A DNA stretch of 64,000 nucleotides from contig JAUYPV010000115.1 of NCBI GenBank assembly GCA_030697555.1, positions 1 through 64,000 of the forward strand, given 5' to 3'. How positions within the stretch are numbered: the first letter of the stretch is position 1; each line of letters opens with the position of its first letter. Of this stretch, positions 41,598 through 50,496 are shown one piece after another. The translations under genes and the position numbers were made by a program. A model generated the notes under the pieces. The model saw only the letters and a program-made list of their open reading frames with translations. It was not told the DNA's origin and did no database searches. This DNA comes from Hyphomonadaceae bacterium (GTDB lineage: Bacteria > Pseudomonadota > Alphaproteobacteria > Caulobacterales > Hyphomonadaceae).

Positions 41598-41869
41598 TCG
41601 CGCCTACGCATCAGGATCGCAGCGACGAGCACACCGACCGCGGCGCCGATCGCGATCGTCGCCATCGGATGCTCTTTCACTTCGCGAACCGCATACTTCG
41701 CCGCCTTGCGGCCGCGCGTCACGACCTCGTCGCCGATGTCGGTGGCAAACTCACCTGCCTTGTGGGCGGAATCATCCAGCATACGCCTCGCGCGGCCGGA
41801 GAATTCCGCAACGTCCTCTAGCACCGCGCGAACATTGTCGCCGCTCGGAAGTCGTCTCGTATCGCTCAT
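41594..41869 (-). CDS. YqjD/ElaB-like (DUF883) membrane-anchored protein
   Basis: A 91-residue protein: an N-terminal helical, charged part (VLEDVAEFSGRARRMLDDSA), then a conserved EHPMATIAIGAAVGVLVAAIL helix that anchors the C-terminus in the inner membrane, and the positive end MRRRD. ElaB/YqjD proteins bind ribosomes at the membrane in stationary phase in E. coli. The EcfG promoter at 41897-41921 fits a stress role. It converges with the FAD gene, overlapping its end by four bases. Confidence 0.88.
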   Translation of the reverse strand: MSDTRRLPSGDNVRAVLEDVAEFSGRARRMLDDSAHKAGEFATDIGDEVVTRGRKAAKYAVREVKEHPMATIAIGAAVGVLVAAILMRRRD

Positions 41870-41896
41870 GGGAATTCCCCTTCGCCAACCACCTTC

Positions 41897-41921
41897 AACG
41901 CCCGGTCCTGACGCCGGTTCC
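41897..41921 (-). promoter_or_regulatory. EcfG-type promoter of the YqjD-like gene
   Basis: On the minus strand GGAAC (41917-41921) is followed after exactly 16 bases by CGTT (41897-41900), a full match to the consensus. The start codon at 41869 is about 28 bases downstream of the -10 box. Confidence 0.75.
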
Positions 41922-41961
41922 GGAAGCTGACTTGGCCAAACTTCCGCGTTAAACTCATATC

Positions 41962-42417
41962 ATGCCTGCAACCGCGCAACAGCAGCTTGAAGCATTTCTC
42001 GGCAAATATGAGCCAGAGATCGCCACGCTCGGCCGCAAGGCGATCACGCACATGCGCAAGCGCCTGCCGGGCGCGGTATGCCCAGTCTATGACAACTACA
42101 ACGCCCTCGCGATCGGCTTCGGGCCAACCGCCAAGGTCTCGACCCTGCCCCTGTCGATCGCGCTATACCCCCGCTGGCTCACGCTTTTCTTGATGATGGG
42201 CGGCGCCCTGCACGATCCGAAGAAACTGATGACGGGCAAGGGCCCGAAAATCCGGTCGATCCGTCTCGATGACGGCATGGCGACCCTGAAGCACCCGGAT
42301 GTCGACGCCCTGATTTCGGCCGCCGTCATGCATGCCGGCTGGAAGCTCGACCCCAAGGCCAGGGGCGAGCTGATCATCAAGTCGATCTCGCCGAAACAGC
42401 GCCCTCGCCGTCCCTGA
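41962..42417 (+). CDS. DUF1801-like protein
   Basis: A 151-residue soluble protein. The pattern AITHMRKRLPGAVCPVYDNYNALAIGFGP and the C-terminal HAGWKLDPKARGELIIKSIS resemble DUF1801 (YdhG-like) proteins. Function unknown. It is divergent from the YqjD-like gene, with about 90 bases between them that contain the EcfG promoter in the other direction. A T-rich stretch after its stop is followed by the promoter of the second ArsR operon. Confidence 0.75.
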   Translation: MPATAQQQLEAFLGKYEPEIATLGRKAITHMRKRLPGAVCPVYDNYNALAIGFGPTAKVSTLPLSIALYPRWLTLFLMMGGALHDPKKLMTGKGPKIRSIRLDDGMATLKHPDVDALISAAVMHAGWKLDPKARGELIIKSISPKQRPRRP

Positions 42418-42436
42418 AGTTTTTTCGCCCGCCCTG

Positions 42437-42464
42437 TTGACGTCCAGAACCTGCCGGTTATATA
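42437..42464 (+). promoter_or_regulatory. Promoter of the second ArsR operon
   Basis: TTGACG (42437-42442), a 16-base spacer and TATATA (42459-42464). The -10 region is flanked by two direct copies of CGGTTAT (about 42456 and 42474), a possible operator. Confidence 0.6.
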
Positions 42465-42499
42465 TAGCCTATCGGTTATGGAACTGAAGGGTTATGTAC

Positions 42500-42856
42500 A
42501 TGAAGCCCTCCGAACGCCTCGACGCCACCTTCGCCGCGCTGGCCGACCCCACACGCCGCGCCATCCTCGCCCGGCTCGCGCTGGGCGAGGCGTCGGTCGC
42601 CGAACTGGCTGCCCCTTTCGACATGAGCCAGCCTGCCATCTCGAAGCACCTCAAGGTGCTGGAACAAGCGGGCCTTATCTCACGTGGCCAGGACGCCCAG
42701 CGCCGTCCGCGCAAGATCGAAGGCGGGCCCATGCAAGAAGCTGTCGCCTGGCTCGAAGAGTACCGGCAGTTCTGGGAACGCCGCTACGAAGCGCTCGATA
42801 CCCTGCTGGGCCAGCTACAGGCCAAGCCCCCGAAATCAAAACGCAAACGCCACTAG
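42500..42856 (+). CDS. ArsR family transcriptional regulator
   Basis: A 118-residue winged-helix repressor closely similar to the one at 10385 (LADPTRRAILARLALGEASV, then MSQPAISKHLKVLEQAGLI). No metal-site cysteines. ATG 42500 has AAGGG eight bases upstream; the ATG two codons earlier is too close to it. It heads a tight plus-strand operon with a PhnB-like protein, two SRPBCC proteins and a DUF1801 protein, spaced 1-50 bases. Confidence 0.93.
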   Translation: MKPSERLDATFAALADPTRRAILARLALGEASVAELAAPFDMSQPAISKHLKVLEQAGLISRGQDAQRRPRKIEGGPMQEAVAWLEEYRQFWERRYEALDTLLGQLQAKPPKSKRKRH

Positions 42857-42867
42857 GAGAAACCGCA

Positions 42868-43314
42868 ATGGCATCCGTCCAGAAAATCTCGCCCTTCCTC
42901 ATGTTCGATGGCCCCGTCGAAGACGCCGCGAAGTTCTACGTCTCCGTATTCCCGAACTCCGAAATCAAGTCTGCCAACCCGATGTCGGCCACCATCGTGG
43001 CGAACGGGACGGAGATTCTGATGTTCAATGGCGGGCCCCACTTCAAGTTCACGCCGGGCATCTCGCTGTTCGTGAAGTGCAAGGACCAGGCGGAGGTCGA
43101 CCTCTACTGGAACAAGTTCCTCGCCGGCGGTGGACGCGAAGACAATTGCGGATGGCTGCAGGACAAGTGGGGAGTCTCCTGGCAGATCATCCCCGATGCA
43201 CTGGGCCGCTATCTCTCCGACCCCGATCGCGAGAAAGCCAACCGCGCCCTGCAGGCGATGCTCAAGATGAAGAAGATCGTCGTCGCCGACCTCGAGAAAG
43301 CCTTCAACGGCTGA
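42868..43314 (+). CDS. PhnB-like VOC family protein
   Basis: A 148-residue protein of the '3-demethylubiquinone-9 3-methyltransferase' domain group within the VOC superfamily: ISPFLMFDGPVEDAAKFYVSVFPNSEI, then CGWLQDKWGVSWQIIPDALG. The name of the group is misleading; no methyltransferase motifs are present and the role is unknown. TAGGAGA lies ten bases before the ATG. Second gene of the ArsR operon. Confidence 0.88.
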   Translation: MASVQKISPFLMFDGPVEDAAKFYVSVFPNSEIKSANPMSATIVANGTEILMFNGGPHFKFTPGISLFVKCKDQAEVDLYWNKFLAGGGREDNCGWLQDKWGVSWQIIPDALGRYLSDPDREKANRALQAMLKMKKIVVADLEKAFNG

Positions 43315-43364
43315 CCTCCCCGAACTCCACCCCCCGAAGCAACAAGAAACAGGAGATAACGATC

Positions 43365-43880
43365 GTGACGACGATGAACACAAAAGCGCAGGTCTCGCTG
43401 CCGAGCGACAGCGAAGTTGAGGTCACGCGCGACTTCAGGGCGCCGCGTACCCTGGTGTGGCAGGCGCATACCGACCCGAAGCTGGCGCGGCGCTGGCTGG
43501 TCGGATACCCCGGCTGGTCCATGACCGTGTGCGAGATGGATGCGCGCCCCGGCGGCAAATATCGCTGGCGCTGGCGTTCGGACGAAGACGGTGTGGAGTT
43601 CGGCTTCCTCGGTGAGTTCAAGGAGGTCGACAAGCCCGCCCTGCTGTCTCATTACCAATACTATGATCCGGGCAACTTCGACAGCGCGATGCCGTTGGAC
43701 AATCCCTGTAAGATCCGGAACAGCTTCATCGAGACGGACGGGATCACCACGCTCACGACGCGGATGGATTTCGGCTCAAAAGAAGCGCGCGACGCCGCCG
43801 TCTCCACCGGCATGACCGACGGCATGGAGGTGAACTATGAGGGTCTCGACAGAATATTCGCCGAGCAGCAGGGGAAGTAA
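43365..43880 (+). CDS. SRPBCC (AHSA1) domain protein
   Basis: A 171-residue AHSA1-type protein: VTRDFRAPRTLVWQAHTDPKLARRW at the front and FGSKEARDAAVSTGMTDGME near the end. I start at GTG 43365, which has CAGGAG nine bases upstream; ATG 43374 is in frame but too far from it. About 35% similar by eye to the next gene, so the two may be duplicates. Third gene of the ArsR operon. Confidence 0.9.
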   Translation: MTTMNTKAQVSLPSDSEVEVTRDFRAPRTLVWQAHTDPKLARRWLVGYPGWSMTVCEMDARPGGKYRWRWRSDEDGVEFGFLGEFKEVDKPALLSHYQYYDPGNFDSAMPLDNPCKIRNSFIETDGITTLTTRMDFGSKEARDAAVSTGMTDGMEVNYEGLDRIFAEQQGK

Positions 43881-43881
43881 G

Positions 43882-44364
43882 ATGCCCAACAAACTCGAAA
43901 TCACCCTGCCGAGCGACCGCGAGATCCGCATCACGCGCGCCTTCGACGCCCCGCGAAATCTCGTCTGGGATGCGCACACCAAGCCGGAGCTTGTGCGCCG
44001 CTGGCTGCTCGGCCCGCCGGGCTGGGAGATGCCGGTGTGCAGGATCGACCTGCGTGTCGGCGGCGAATACCGCTACGAGTGGGAAGACAAGGGCCGCAAC
44101 AAAAAGATGGGCATGGGCGGCACATTCACCGAAGTGGTGAAGCCCGAGCGTATCGGTTCGAAAGAGAAGTTCGACGATGACTGGACCGGCGGTGAAACGC
44201 TGGCGAGCCAAGTGTTCACCGAAAAGAGCGGCAAGACCACGTCGGTCATGACCGTCCTTTATGCCTCGAAGGAAGCCCGCGACGGCGCCGCCGCCTCCGG
44301 CATGACGGACGGCATGGAGGCTGGGTACCAGCGCCTCGACGATGTGCTGGCCTCGCTCGGTTGA
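43882..44364 (+). CDS. SRPBCC (AHSA1) domain protein, paralogue
   Basis: A 160-residue AHSA1-type protein aligned throughout with the preceding gene (ITRAFDAPRNLVWDAHTKPELVRRW, YASKEARDGAAASGMTDGME). GGGGAAG lies before the ATG, and the stop of the previous gene overlaps the ribosome site. It is likely to bind a hydrophobic small molecule; the tandem pair may form a heterodimer. Fourth gene of the operon. Confidence 0.9.
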   Translation: MPNKLEITLPSDREIRITRAFDAPRNLVWDAHTKPELVRRWLLGPPGWEMPVCRIDLRVGGEYRYEWEDKGRNKKMGMGGTFTEVVKPERIGSKEKFDDDWTGGETLASQVFTEKSGKTTSVMTVLYASKEARDGAAASGMTDGMEAGYQRLDDVLASLG

Positions 44365-44367
44365 CCC

Positions 44368-44784
44368 ATGGCGGCAAAACTCAAAAAGCCAGCCGCGAAG
44401 AAAAAGCCCTCACCGGATGACGAGGTCGCCGCTTTCCTGAGCGACCTCGATCATCCGCTGAAAACCGACATAGAGGCGGTGCGCAAGCTTGTCTTGGGAA
44501 CGAGCGCCACGATTGCCGAAGGCATCAAGTGGAACTCGATCAGCTTCAGGCGCGCCGACTGGTTCGCCACCGTGAACCTGCGCTCAAAGGACGTGATCCA
44601 GCTCGTCTTCCACATCGGCGCAAAGGTGAAGGATAATCCCGACCTGAAAATCGCCGATACTAACGGCCTGCTCTTATGGCTGGCAAAGGACCGCGCCCTC
44701 GTCACGCTCGGCTCAGGCAAGACGCTGAAGGCTAACGCGAAGGCCTTCGAAGCCATCGTGAAGGCTTGGCTGAAGTACGTCTGA
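44368..44784 (+). CDS. DUF1801 domain protein
   Basis: A 138-residue soluble protein with a lysine-rich start (AAKLKKPAAKKKPSPDD) and a DUF1801 core (FLSDLDHPLKTDIEAVRKLVLG, AEGIKWNSISFRRADWFATVN). Function unknown. It begins three bases after the upstream SRPBCC stop, so it is the last gene of the ArsR operon, and ends three bases from the convergent gltX stop. Confidence 0.85.
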   Translation: MAAKLKKPAAKKKPSPDDEVAAFLSDLDHPLKTDIEAVRKLVLGTSATIAEGIKWNSISFRRADWFATVNLRSKDVIQLVFHIGAKVKDNPDLKIADTNGLLLWLAKDRALVTLGSGKTLKANAKAFEAIVKAWLKYV

Positions 44785-44787
44785 ATC

Positions 44788-46143
44788 TTACGGCGCCGCC
44801 AGCACCAGCCGGTCACGCGCTTTCTTGGCGCCGATCAGCACAAGCATCCTGTCCATCTCCGGACCATGCTCTTGATCGGTCAGCACGCGGCGCAGCGGCC
44901 CGAACAACTGCTTGCCCTTGCGCCCCGTCTTGGCCTTCACCGCATCGATCCACTCTTTCCAGGTCGTCGGCGTCACTTCGCCTTCGGGGAACAGCTTCGC
45001 CGCCTCGCCGATGAACGCCTGGTCTTCCTCGGTGAGTTCTGGACCTTTCAGCCCGCCGCCATAGACGACCGCAAGCCAGGTCTGCGCATCCTCGACCGTC
45101 TCGAGATTGCCGCGCACCGCGTCCCAGAACTCCAGCGTCGCCTGATCGCCATAGGCCAGCTTCGCCAGCCGCGGCTTCACAACGTCGAACGCCATGCCGT
45201 GCACGATATGCGCGTTGAGATTGTCGAGCTCCTGCTCATCGAACCGCGCAGGCGCGCGCCCGATCTTCGAGAACGAGAATTCCAGCGCGAGCTGCTGCAG
45301 GCTCTCGCGCGCTTCCACGGGATCGGATGTGCCTAGCTTGGCAAGCAGGCTGGTGATCGCCATCGGCTCGCAGCCTTCGGCGCGCAATTGCTCCGCCGAC
45401 AGCGAGCCAAGCCGCTTCGACAGCCCCTGCCCGTCCGCGCCGATCAGCAGCGGCGTGTGCGCCATCTCCGGCGGCTGCGCCCCCATCGCGAGGAAGATCT
45501 CGATCTGCGCGCCCGAATTGGTGACGTGGTCCTCGCCGCGCACGATATGCGTGATCTTCGAATCCACATCGTCGACCACCGACGGCATGGTGTAGAGGAA
45601 CGACCCGTCCTCGCGAATGACGATCGGGTCAGACACGGAAGACGTGTCGATCGACTGTTGGCCACGCACGAGATCGACCCACTCGGCCGCCCCGCCGGAC
45701 AGCTTGAAGCGCCAGTGCGGCTTGCGGCCCTCGGCCTCCAGGTCCTTGCGCTCCTTGTCGGTAAGCTGCAGCGCGGCGCGGTCATAGACCGGCGGCTTGC
45801 CGCGGCTCAGCGCGATCTTGCGGCGCCGCTCCAGCTCGTCCGCGGTCTCATAGCAGGGATAGAGCAGCCCCTTGCCCTTCAGCATCTCCGCCGCTTCGCG
45901 ATAGCGGTCGAACCGGTCGGACTGCTTGAACGTCTCGTCCCACGTCATGCCCAGCCAGGTGAGGTCTTCGCGGATCGCGTCCTCGTTCGCCTTGGTCGAG
46001 CGCTCGAGGTCCGTGTCGTCGATGCGCAGCACGAAAATGCCGTTCTTACTGCGTGCGAACAGCCAGTTGATCAACGCGGTACGGATGTTCCCCACATGCA
46101 GCTTGCCCGTAGGCGAAGGCGCAAAGCGGACTTTTACGGTCAT
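44788..46143 (-). CDS. gltX: Glutamyl-tRNA synthetase
   Basis: A 451-residue class I synthetase that charges tRNA-Glu. The HIGH-type motif is PSPTGKLHVGNIRTAL (about 9-24), and the KMSKS-type motif is GLSKRLG (about 242-248). GEDHVTNS and the C-terminal anticodon-binding part are normal. Many alphaproteobacteria carry two GltX proteins, one of which also charges tRNA-Gln; which type this is cannot be told. The start at 46143 gives MTVKVRFAPSPTG. Confidence 0.96.
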   Translation of the reverse strand: MTVKVRFAPSPTGKLHVGNIRTALINWLFARSKNGIFVLRIDDTDLERSTKANEDAIREDLTWLGMTWDETFKQSDRFDRYREAAEMLKGKGLLYPCYETADELERRRKIALSRGKPPVYDRAALQLTDKERKDLEAEGRKPHWRFKLSGGAAEWVDLVRGQQSIDTSSVSDPIVIREDGSFLYTMPSVVDDVDSKITHIVRGEDHVTNSGAQIEIFLAMGAQPPEMAHTPLLIGADGQGLSKRLGSLSAEQLRAEGCEPMAITSLLAKLGTSDPVEARESLQQLALEFSFSKIGRAPARFDEQELDNLNAHIVHGMAFDVVKPRLAKLAYGDQATLEFWDAVRGNLETVEDAQTWLAVVYGGGLKGPELTEEDQAFIGEAAKLFPEGEVTPTTWKEWIDAVKAKTGRKGKQLFGPLRRVLTDQEHGPEMDRMLVLIGAKKARDRLVLAAP

Positions 46144-46243
46144 GTTTCGTTTCCGGCTGTCGGAAGGGTGCGCGGATGGATGTACCGATCCGCGCCCGCT
46201 TGGCAAGGCAAGCTTCCCCCTCCCGGCAGCTAGCCCAGCATCC

Positions 46244-47221
46244 CTAACCCAACATCAGTGTGTTGCGGGCGATCCCCATCGCCATCAGCTGTGCGTCGAA
46301 AGTCCTCGCGCCATAGTCGATCGAGAACCCGGCCAGCCGCGCCAGCAGGTTCACGCCCACGATCAGGGCCGGGTCCCTGTCGAGGTTCCACACCTGGAAG
46401 ATCGGCGCATCCGCCATGACAGCGCCCGCATCCTTCACGGCGAACTTCCTGAAATCCACCTTCGGTAGTTCGAAGAAGTTTCCGATAATCGTGTGCCCGG
46501 TGACGCCGACCACTTTCACGCTGTCCACTCGGCGCTGCCGTGGGTAGGCCCGCTCCAGCGCCCGTTGCAGCGGCATGTTGCCGATGCAGTGCTGCGCGCC
46601 TGTATCCAGCATCAGCTTCACAGGGATCGTTCCGATTCTCCCGTCGATCTCCGCGAGCAGTCCATTTCGCACTCTGAGGTTCGACACAGGCGCAAACCTC
46701 GACTGCCGCTTGGAAGAATCCACGGTCACGGTCTTGTTCTGGATGTCGAAGTTCAGCCGTCTTCCGGCGAACACGTCGGCGCCGAGGATTCCGTCTTCTC
46801 TTGCCAGTCCTCTGTCGGAGATGATTGCGACCCTTACGTTCGTTTTTGTGACGACCCCGGTCTCTAGGGTCGCCATTGTCGCTATTGGCATTTCGGCTGT
46901 TCCGGTTGTTCCGTTTACGATCGCTGTTCCGATCATTGGAGCGCCCACCACTTCGGAAAGTCTTGCTGCGAGGACGGTGGTGGTGGAGCCGGTGTCGACC
47001 AGGAAGCGGAAAGGCCCCTTGCCGTTCAGCCGGACCTTGGCGGTGGGACGTCCGAACGTGTCCGTCCAGGCGTCGAGCGGCATTTCGGCGTCGGCCGAGG
47101 GGTCATCGTCCGGCTTCAGCAGGAGGCCGGTGACGGCCTGCTGCGCATAGGCGTTGCCGGCGACCGCCAGAGCAGGCGCCGCAGCCAAAAGCATCCGTCT
47201 TGTCGGCGATAAAAGGCTCAT
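46244..47221 (-). CDS. Exported retropepsin-like aspartic protease
   Basis: A 325-residue protein with a signal peptide (RRMLLAAAPALAVAGNAYA) and two aspartic protease halves, each with a DTG triad: LVDTGST (75-81) and MLDTGAQ (204-210). GILGADV (144-150) is a typical flap-side motif. It is expected to be an aspartic endopeptidase in the periplasm; single-chain bacterial enzymes of this type are poorly studied. GGGAGGA precedes the ATG. Confidence 0.88.
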   Translation of the reverse strand: MSLLSPTRRMLLAAAPALAVAGNAYAQQAVTGLLLKPDDDPSADAEMPLDAWTDTFGRPTAKVRLNGKGPFRFLVDTGSTTTVLAARLSEVVGAPMIGTAIVNGTTGTAEMPIATMATLETGVVTKTNVRVAIISDRGLAREDGILGADVFAGRRLNFDIQNKTVTVDSSKRQSRFAPVSNLRVRNGLLAEIDGRIGTIPVKLMLDTGAQHCIGNMPLQRALERAYPRQRRVDSVKVVGVTGHTIIGNFFELPKVDFRKFAVKDAGAVMADAPIFQVWNLDRDPALIVGVNLLARLAGFSIDYGARTFDAQLMAMGIARNTLMLG

Positions 47222-47306
47222 TGGGCGTTCCTCCCGCCCTGTTATGTTTTGCGGAGGATGAGCCTTGTGTGCCTGCCGCACAAGGCGGCAGCACACTAAT
47301 CAGAAA

Positions 47307-47717
47307 TCAGAGTCCGGGCAGGCTCGCGGCGAGCACCAGCACGATCCCGGCGAACGCGACCGTCCATACCAGCGTTCGCACAACGGGAACTCCCAGCGCA
47401 TACACCGGCAGGTAGGCGACCCGCCCCCAGAAATAGAGCTGGGCCCCCAGCGCAGCGAGGCCGGAGCCGTGGCCCACGGCCGCCTCGATCAGCACCGCGG
47501 CGGCGAATAGCGGAAATGTCTCCAGGAAGTTCTTGTAGGCGCGCTCGAGCCGGGCCCCAGTCTTGCCCATCTCCACGGCAGGCTCGTCCCGCGGGCCCAT
47601 GGCCCACGGCATTCCCCGGTTGGCCACGCTCGCCAGCACCGCGATCAGCAGATGCACCAGGCCGAGCGCGGCGCTGGCCCACAACATCGTCAGTTCAACT
47701 GATCCGAGATCCAGCAT
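47307..47717 (-). CDS. MAPEG family membrane protein
   Basis: A 136-residue protein with four transmembrane helices. The motif KTGARLERAYKNFLETFPLFA (about 51-71) is the MAPEG signature (membrane-associated proteins in eicosanoid and glutathione metabolism), including RAxxNxxE. Some members conjugate glutathione to lipophilic compounds; the bacterial role is unknown. It lies 85 bases upstream of the aspartic protease gene. Confidence 0.88.
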   Translation of the reverse strand: MLDLGSVELTMLWASAALGLVHLLIAVLASVANRGMPWAMGPRDEPAVEMGKTGARLERAYKNFLETFPLFAAAVLIEAAVGHGSGLAALGAQLYFWGRVAYLPVYALGVPVVRTLVWTVAFAGIVLVLAASLPGL

Positions 47718-47865
47718 GCTTTCCTCCCCCGCGCTTCAGGCGCACCGGGAGTTTATGACGCCCGCGCCGCCGCACAATGCGCGAGGCCCGCGGACAGAAC
47801 TGGCCAATCCTCCGCAGCCGCTGGGGCAAGTCAGGAAAAATCTGACGCCGGGATAACCGGACCGG

Positions 47866-48087
47866 CTATTTCCCGCTGCGCTTGATCGACTTGATCGCCA
47901 GCGGCGGCATGCCGGACCGCTCGGAAATGGCGCGGTCCTGCTCGGCCAGCGCCTCAAGGATCGCCTTGTCCTTCTCGTGGCTGTCCAGCAGGTCGGCGGG
48001 AACCTTGCGGTTGGACCGCTGGCTGCCGTCTTCATAGGTCACGTCGAAATAGATGTATTCAACGCGTGCGGTCGGCTTCCTGGCCAT
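47866..48087 (-). CDS. Small conserved protein, unknown function
   Basis: A 73-residue hydrophilic protein starting MARKPTARVEYIYFDVTYEDG with a positively charged, serine-rich end (KSIKRSGK). The start at 48087 is taken from the pattern; ATG codons further upstream add unlikely sequence. No family recognised with certainty, though similar short alphaproteobacterial proteins exist. Stands alone. Confidence 0.65.
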   Translation of the reverse strand: MARKPTARVEYIYFDVTYEDGSQRSNRKVPADLLDSHEKDKAILEALAEQDRAISERSGMPPLAIKSIKRSGK

Positions 48088-48218
48088 GTTGGTCTCCGTA
48101 GCGCCAAAAGGCACAGAATGGGGTTATGGGCGGACCTGGCTGGGCTTTCGCGACGCGAACAGCCCCAAGCGGCCGAAGAGGTCCGGTCCCTTAAGGTAGG
48201 AAGCCTGATTTGGGAAGC

Positions 48219-49226
48219 CTAGGCCGCGGCTGCGGTTGAAGTGACCGCCATGGCCGGGGCGCGTTTCAGGGCGCTTTTCTCTACCAGTTCCGCCATAGCT
48301 GCAGCGCGGGCGCCGACGCCACCGGTGACGGGCGATACGTCGCGGCCCTGGATCGCGGCCAGGAACGCCTCGTCCGCCGCCCGCAGCGGATCCGGCAGGA
48401 TCTCGGACACGTCGGCGCGGATGTTGAACGGCGTGGTGTTCGTCACCTTGCGGGTGAGAAAGTCGATCTCGACCGTGCCCGACGGATAGTCGATGCGCAT
48501 CGAGCGCGAACGCTGGGTGCGGGCGCGCGAGGCGGTGAGCTTGGCTTCGCCGCCGTTGGCGAATTTCACGAGCGCGATCGCTTCGTCGATCTTGTCCGTA
48601 TGGACCTTGCGGCCGCGGCCATAGACCGACTTCACTTCCGATCCGAACAGCTCGGCGGCGAGATCGAGGTCGTGGATCATCAGGTCGAAAATGGCGCTGA
48701 CGTCTTCGCAGCGGCCATCGGGCGAAGCCGGGCCGACGCGGGCGCCTTCGATGTTGATCGGGCGTTCGCCGGTGGAGAACAGGCCCATGGCCTGGAATAC
48801 GAGACGCTCCTGGTGGCCGACCTGCAGGACGAGGTCACGCTCCAGCGCGAGGCCGGCGAGCGCGCGGGCTTCGTGGCCGTTGAGCGCGAGGGGCTTTTCG
48901 ACGAGCGCATGCTTGCCGGCGTCGAGCGCGCGGCGCGTCAGAGCGGCGTGCGTCACGGCGGGCGTCGCGATCACGAGCGCGTCGCACTGCGCGGCGAGCG
49001 CATCGAACGAGCCGAACGCGCTGCCCTTGCCGATCTTGGCGATCAGCTTGCCGGCGTTCTCGGTGTTGAGATCGAACACGCCGACGAATTCGGAATGCGG
49101 GCTGGAGGCGTATTTCTGCGCGTGATAACCGCCGAACACACCAGCGCCGACAACGCCGATGCGGACCTTGCCGCTATGGCGACCGAACGCCGTGGCCGTT
49201 CTGGCCGAGTTGACGGTACGCTTCAC
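48219..49226 (-). CDS. Gfo/Idh/MocA family oxidoreductase
   Basis: A 335-residue NAD(P)-dependent sugar-type dehydrogenase with an N-terminal Rossmann motif GVVGAGVFGGYHAQKY (24-39) and the catalytic EKP in LVEKPLAL (about 113-116). The C-terminal substrate domain contains DLMIHDLDLAAELFG, in which the His is typical of the active site. UDP-sugar dehydrogenases of lipid A or glycan synthesis look similar, but no neighbouring gene confirms that. Confidence 0.9.
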   Translation of the reverse strand: MKRTVNSARTATAFGRHSGKVRIGVVGAGVFGGYHAQKYASSPHSEFVGVFDLNTENAGKLIAKIGKGSAFGSFDALAAQCDALVIATPAVTHAALTRRALDAGKHALVEKPLALNGHEARALAGLALERDLVLQVGHQERLVFQAMGLFSTGERPINIEGARVGPASPDGRCEDVSAIFDLMIHDLDLAAELFGSEVKSVYGRGRKVHTDKIDEAIALVKFANGGEAKLTASRARTQRSRSMRIDYPSGTVEIDFLTRKVTNTTPFNIRADVSEILPDPLRAADEAFLAAIQGRDVSPVTGGVGARAAAMAELVEKSALKRAPAMAVTSTAAAA

Positions 49227-49408
49227 TGAACTAACCCTCCGACACGCCTTGCGACGTGCTGTGAGCAGATAGCCGAATAACGCAACCGCACAATCAGCGG
49301 GACCATCAAGCTTGGTTACCTAATTTTTCAATCGTCACCGGCCCGGAAAAGGCTAGAAAAACCGCGATTTGCGGGCGATAGCAGTGTGGTCTGCAAAAGA
49401 GGTGATTG

Positions 49409-50434
49409 ATGTCATCCGTAACATCCCGTGAGTGGCGGTTCAGGTCGCGCCCGGTGGGCGAGCCCAAACCCTCGGATTTCGAGCTGGCGACGGTCGAATC
49501 GGCCGAACCGGGCGATGGCCAGGTGCAGGTCCGCAACCTGTGGATGACGGTCGACCCCTACATGCGCGGCCGCATGAACGAGGTGAAGAGCTACGCTCCC
49601 GGGTTCGAACTGGGCCAGGCCATGACCGGCGGCGCGGTGGGCGAGGTCATCGCCTCCCGTGATCCCGGTTACAAACCCGGTGACCTTGTGAGTTCGATGG
49701 CAGGCTGGCGGGAGGCGTTCACGGCGGCGCCGGCAGCCGTTGGAATGAACAAACTGCCCGCCGCCAACCTACCGCCCCAGGCTTTCCTTGGCGTTGCTGG
49801 CATGCCCGGCCTCACCGCCTATGTCGGCCTGCTCAAGATCGGCGAGCCCAAGCCGGGCGAGACCGTCTTCGTTTCCGGCGCTGCCGGTGCGGTTGGCTCG
49901 ATCGTCTGCCAGATCGCCAAGATCAAAGGCTGCCGCGTCGTGGCGTCGGCAGGCGGCAAGGACAAGGTCGCCTGGCTGAAGGGCATCGGGGTCGACGAGG
50001 TGATCGACTACAAGGCCATCGAACCCGGACCGCAGGCGCTCTCCAAGGCCCTGCGCGCCGCCGCACCAAACGGCGTCGATGTCTATTTCGACAATGTCGG
50101 CGGCGACCACCTGACCGCGGCCATCGACTGTTCCAATCCGTTCGCTCGCATGCCGATCTGCGGAATGATCTCGATCTACAATGCCACCCGGCCGCAGCCG
50201 GGGCCTTATAACATGGCGCTGATCGTCGGCCGCCAGCTCAAGATCCAGGGCTTCCTCGTCTTCAGCCACTACGACATGCAACCGGCCTTCCTGAAGGACA
50301 TGGGAGCATGGATTTCGGCCGGTAAGATCAAGTACGAGGAGACCGTCATGAATGGCATCGAAAAGGCCCCGGACGCCTTCCTCGCCCTGTTCAGCGGCGG
50401 GAACACTGGCAAGATGCTGGTGAAGCTCAGCTAG
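49409..50434 (+). CDS. NADP-dependent medium-chain reductase (zinc-free, CurA/leukotriene B4 type)
   Basis: A 341-residue reductase of the MDR superfamily lacking the zinc ligands. The NADP-binding motif is SGAAGAVGSIVCQIAKIKGCRVVAS (about 152-176), and YFDNVGGDHL and NDEVKSYAPGFELG-like segments place it in the prostaglandin/leukotriene reductase group, which reduces enones. AGAGGTGA precedes ATG 49409; a TTG one codon earlier is unlikely. Probably detoxifies reactive alkenals. Confidence 0.92.
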   Translation: MSSVTSREWRFRSRPVGEPKPSDFELATVESAEPGDGQVQVRNLWMTVDPYMRGRMNEVKSYAPGFELGQAMTGGAVGEVIASRDPGYKPGDLVSSMAGWREAFTAAPAAVGMNKLPAANLPPQAFLGVAGMPGLTAYVGLLKIGEPKPGETVFVSGAAGAVGSIVCQIAKIKGCRVVASAGGKDKVAWLKGIGVDEVIDYKAIEPGPQALSKALRAAAPNGVDVYFDNVGGDHLTAAIDCSNPFARMPICGMISIYNATRPQPGPYNMALIVGRQLKIQGFLVFSHYDMQPAFLKDMGAWISAGKIKYEETVMNGIEKAPDAFLALFSGGNTGKMLVKLS

Positions 50435-50496
50435 TCCCCGCATCGCGTCACGAGACATTTTCGCGGCGCGACGCATATTCCCTGTAAAGTTCTCCC

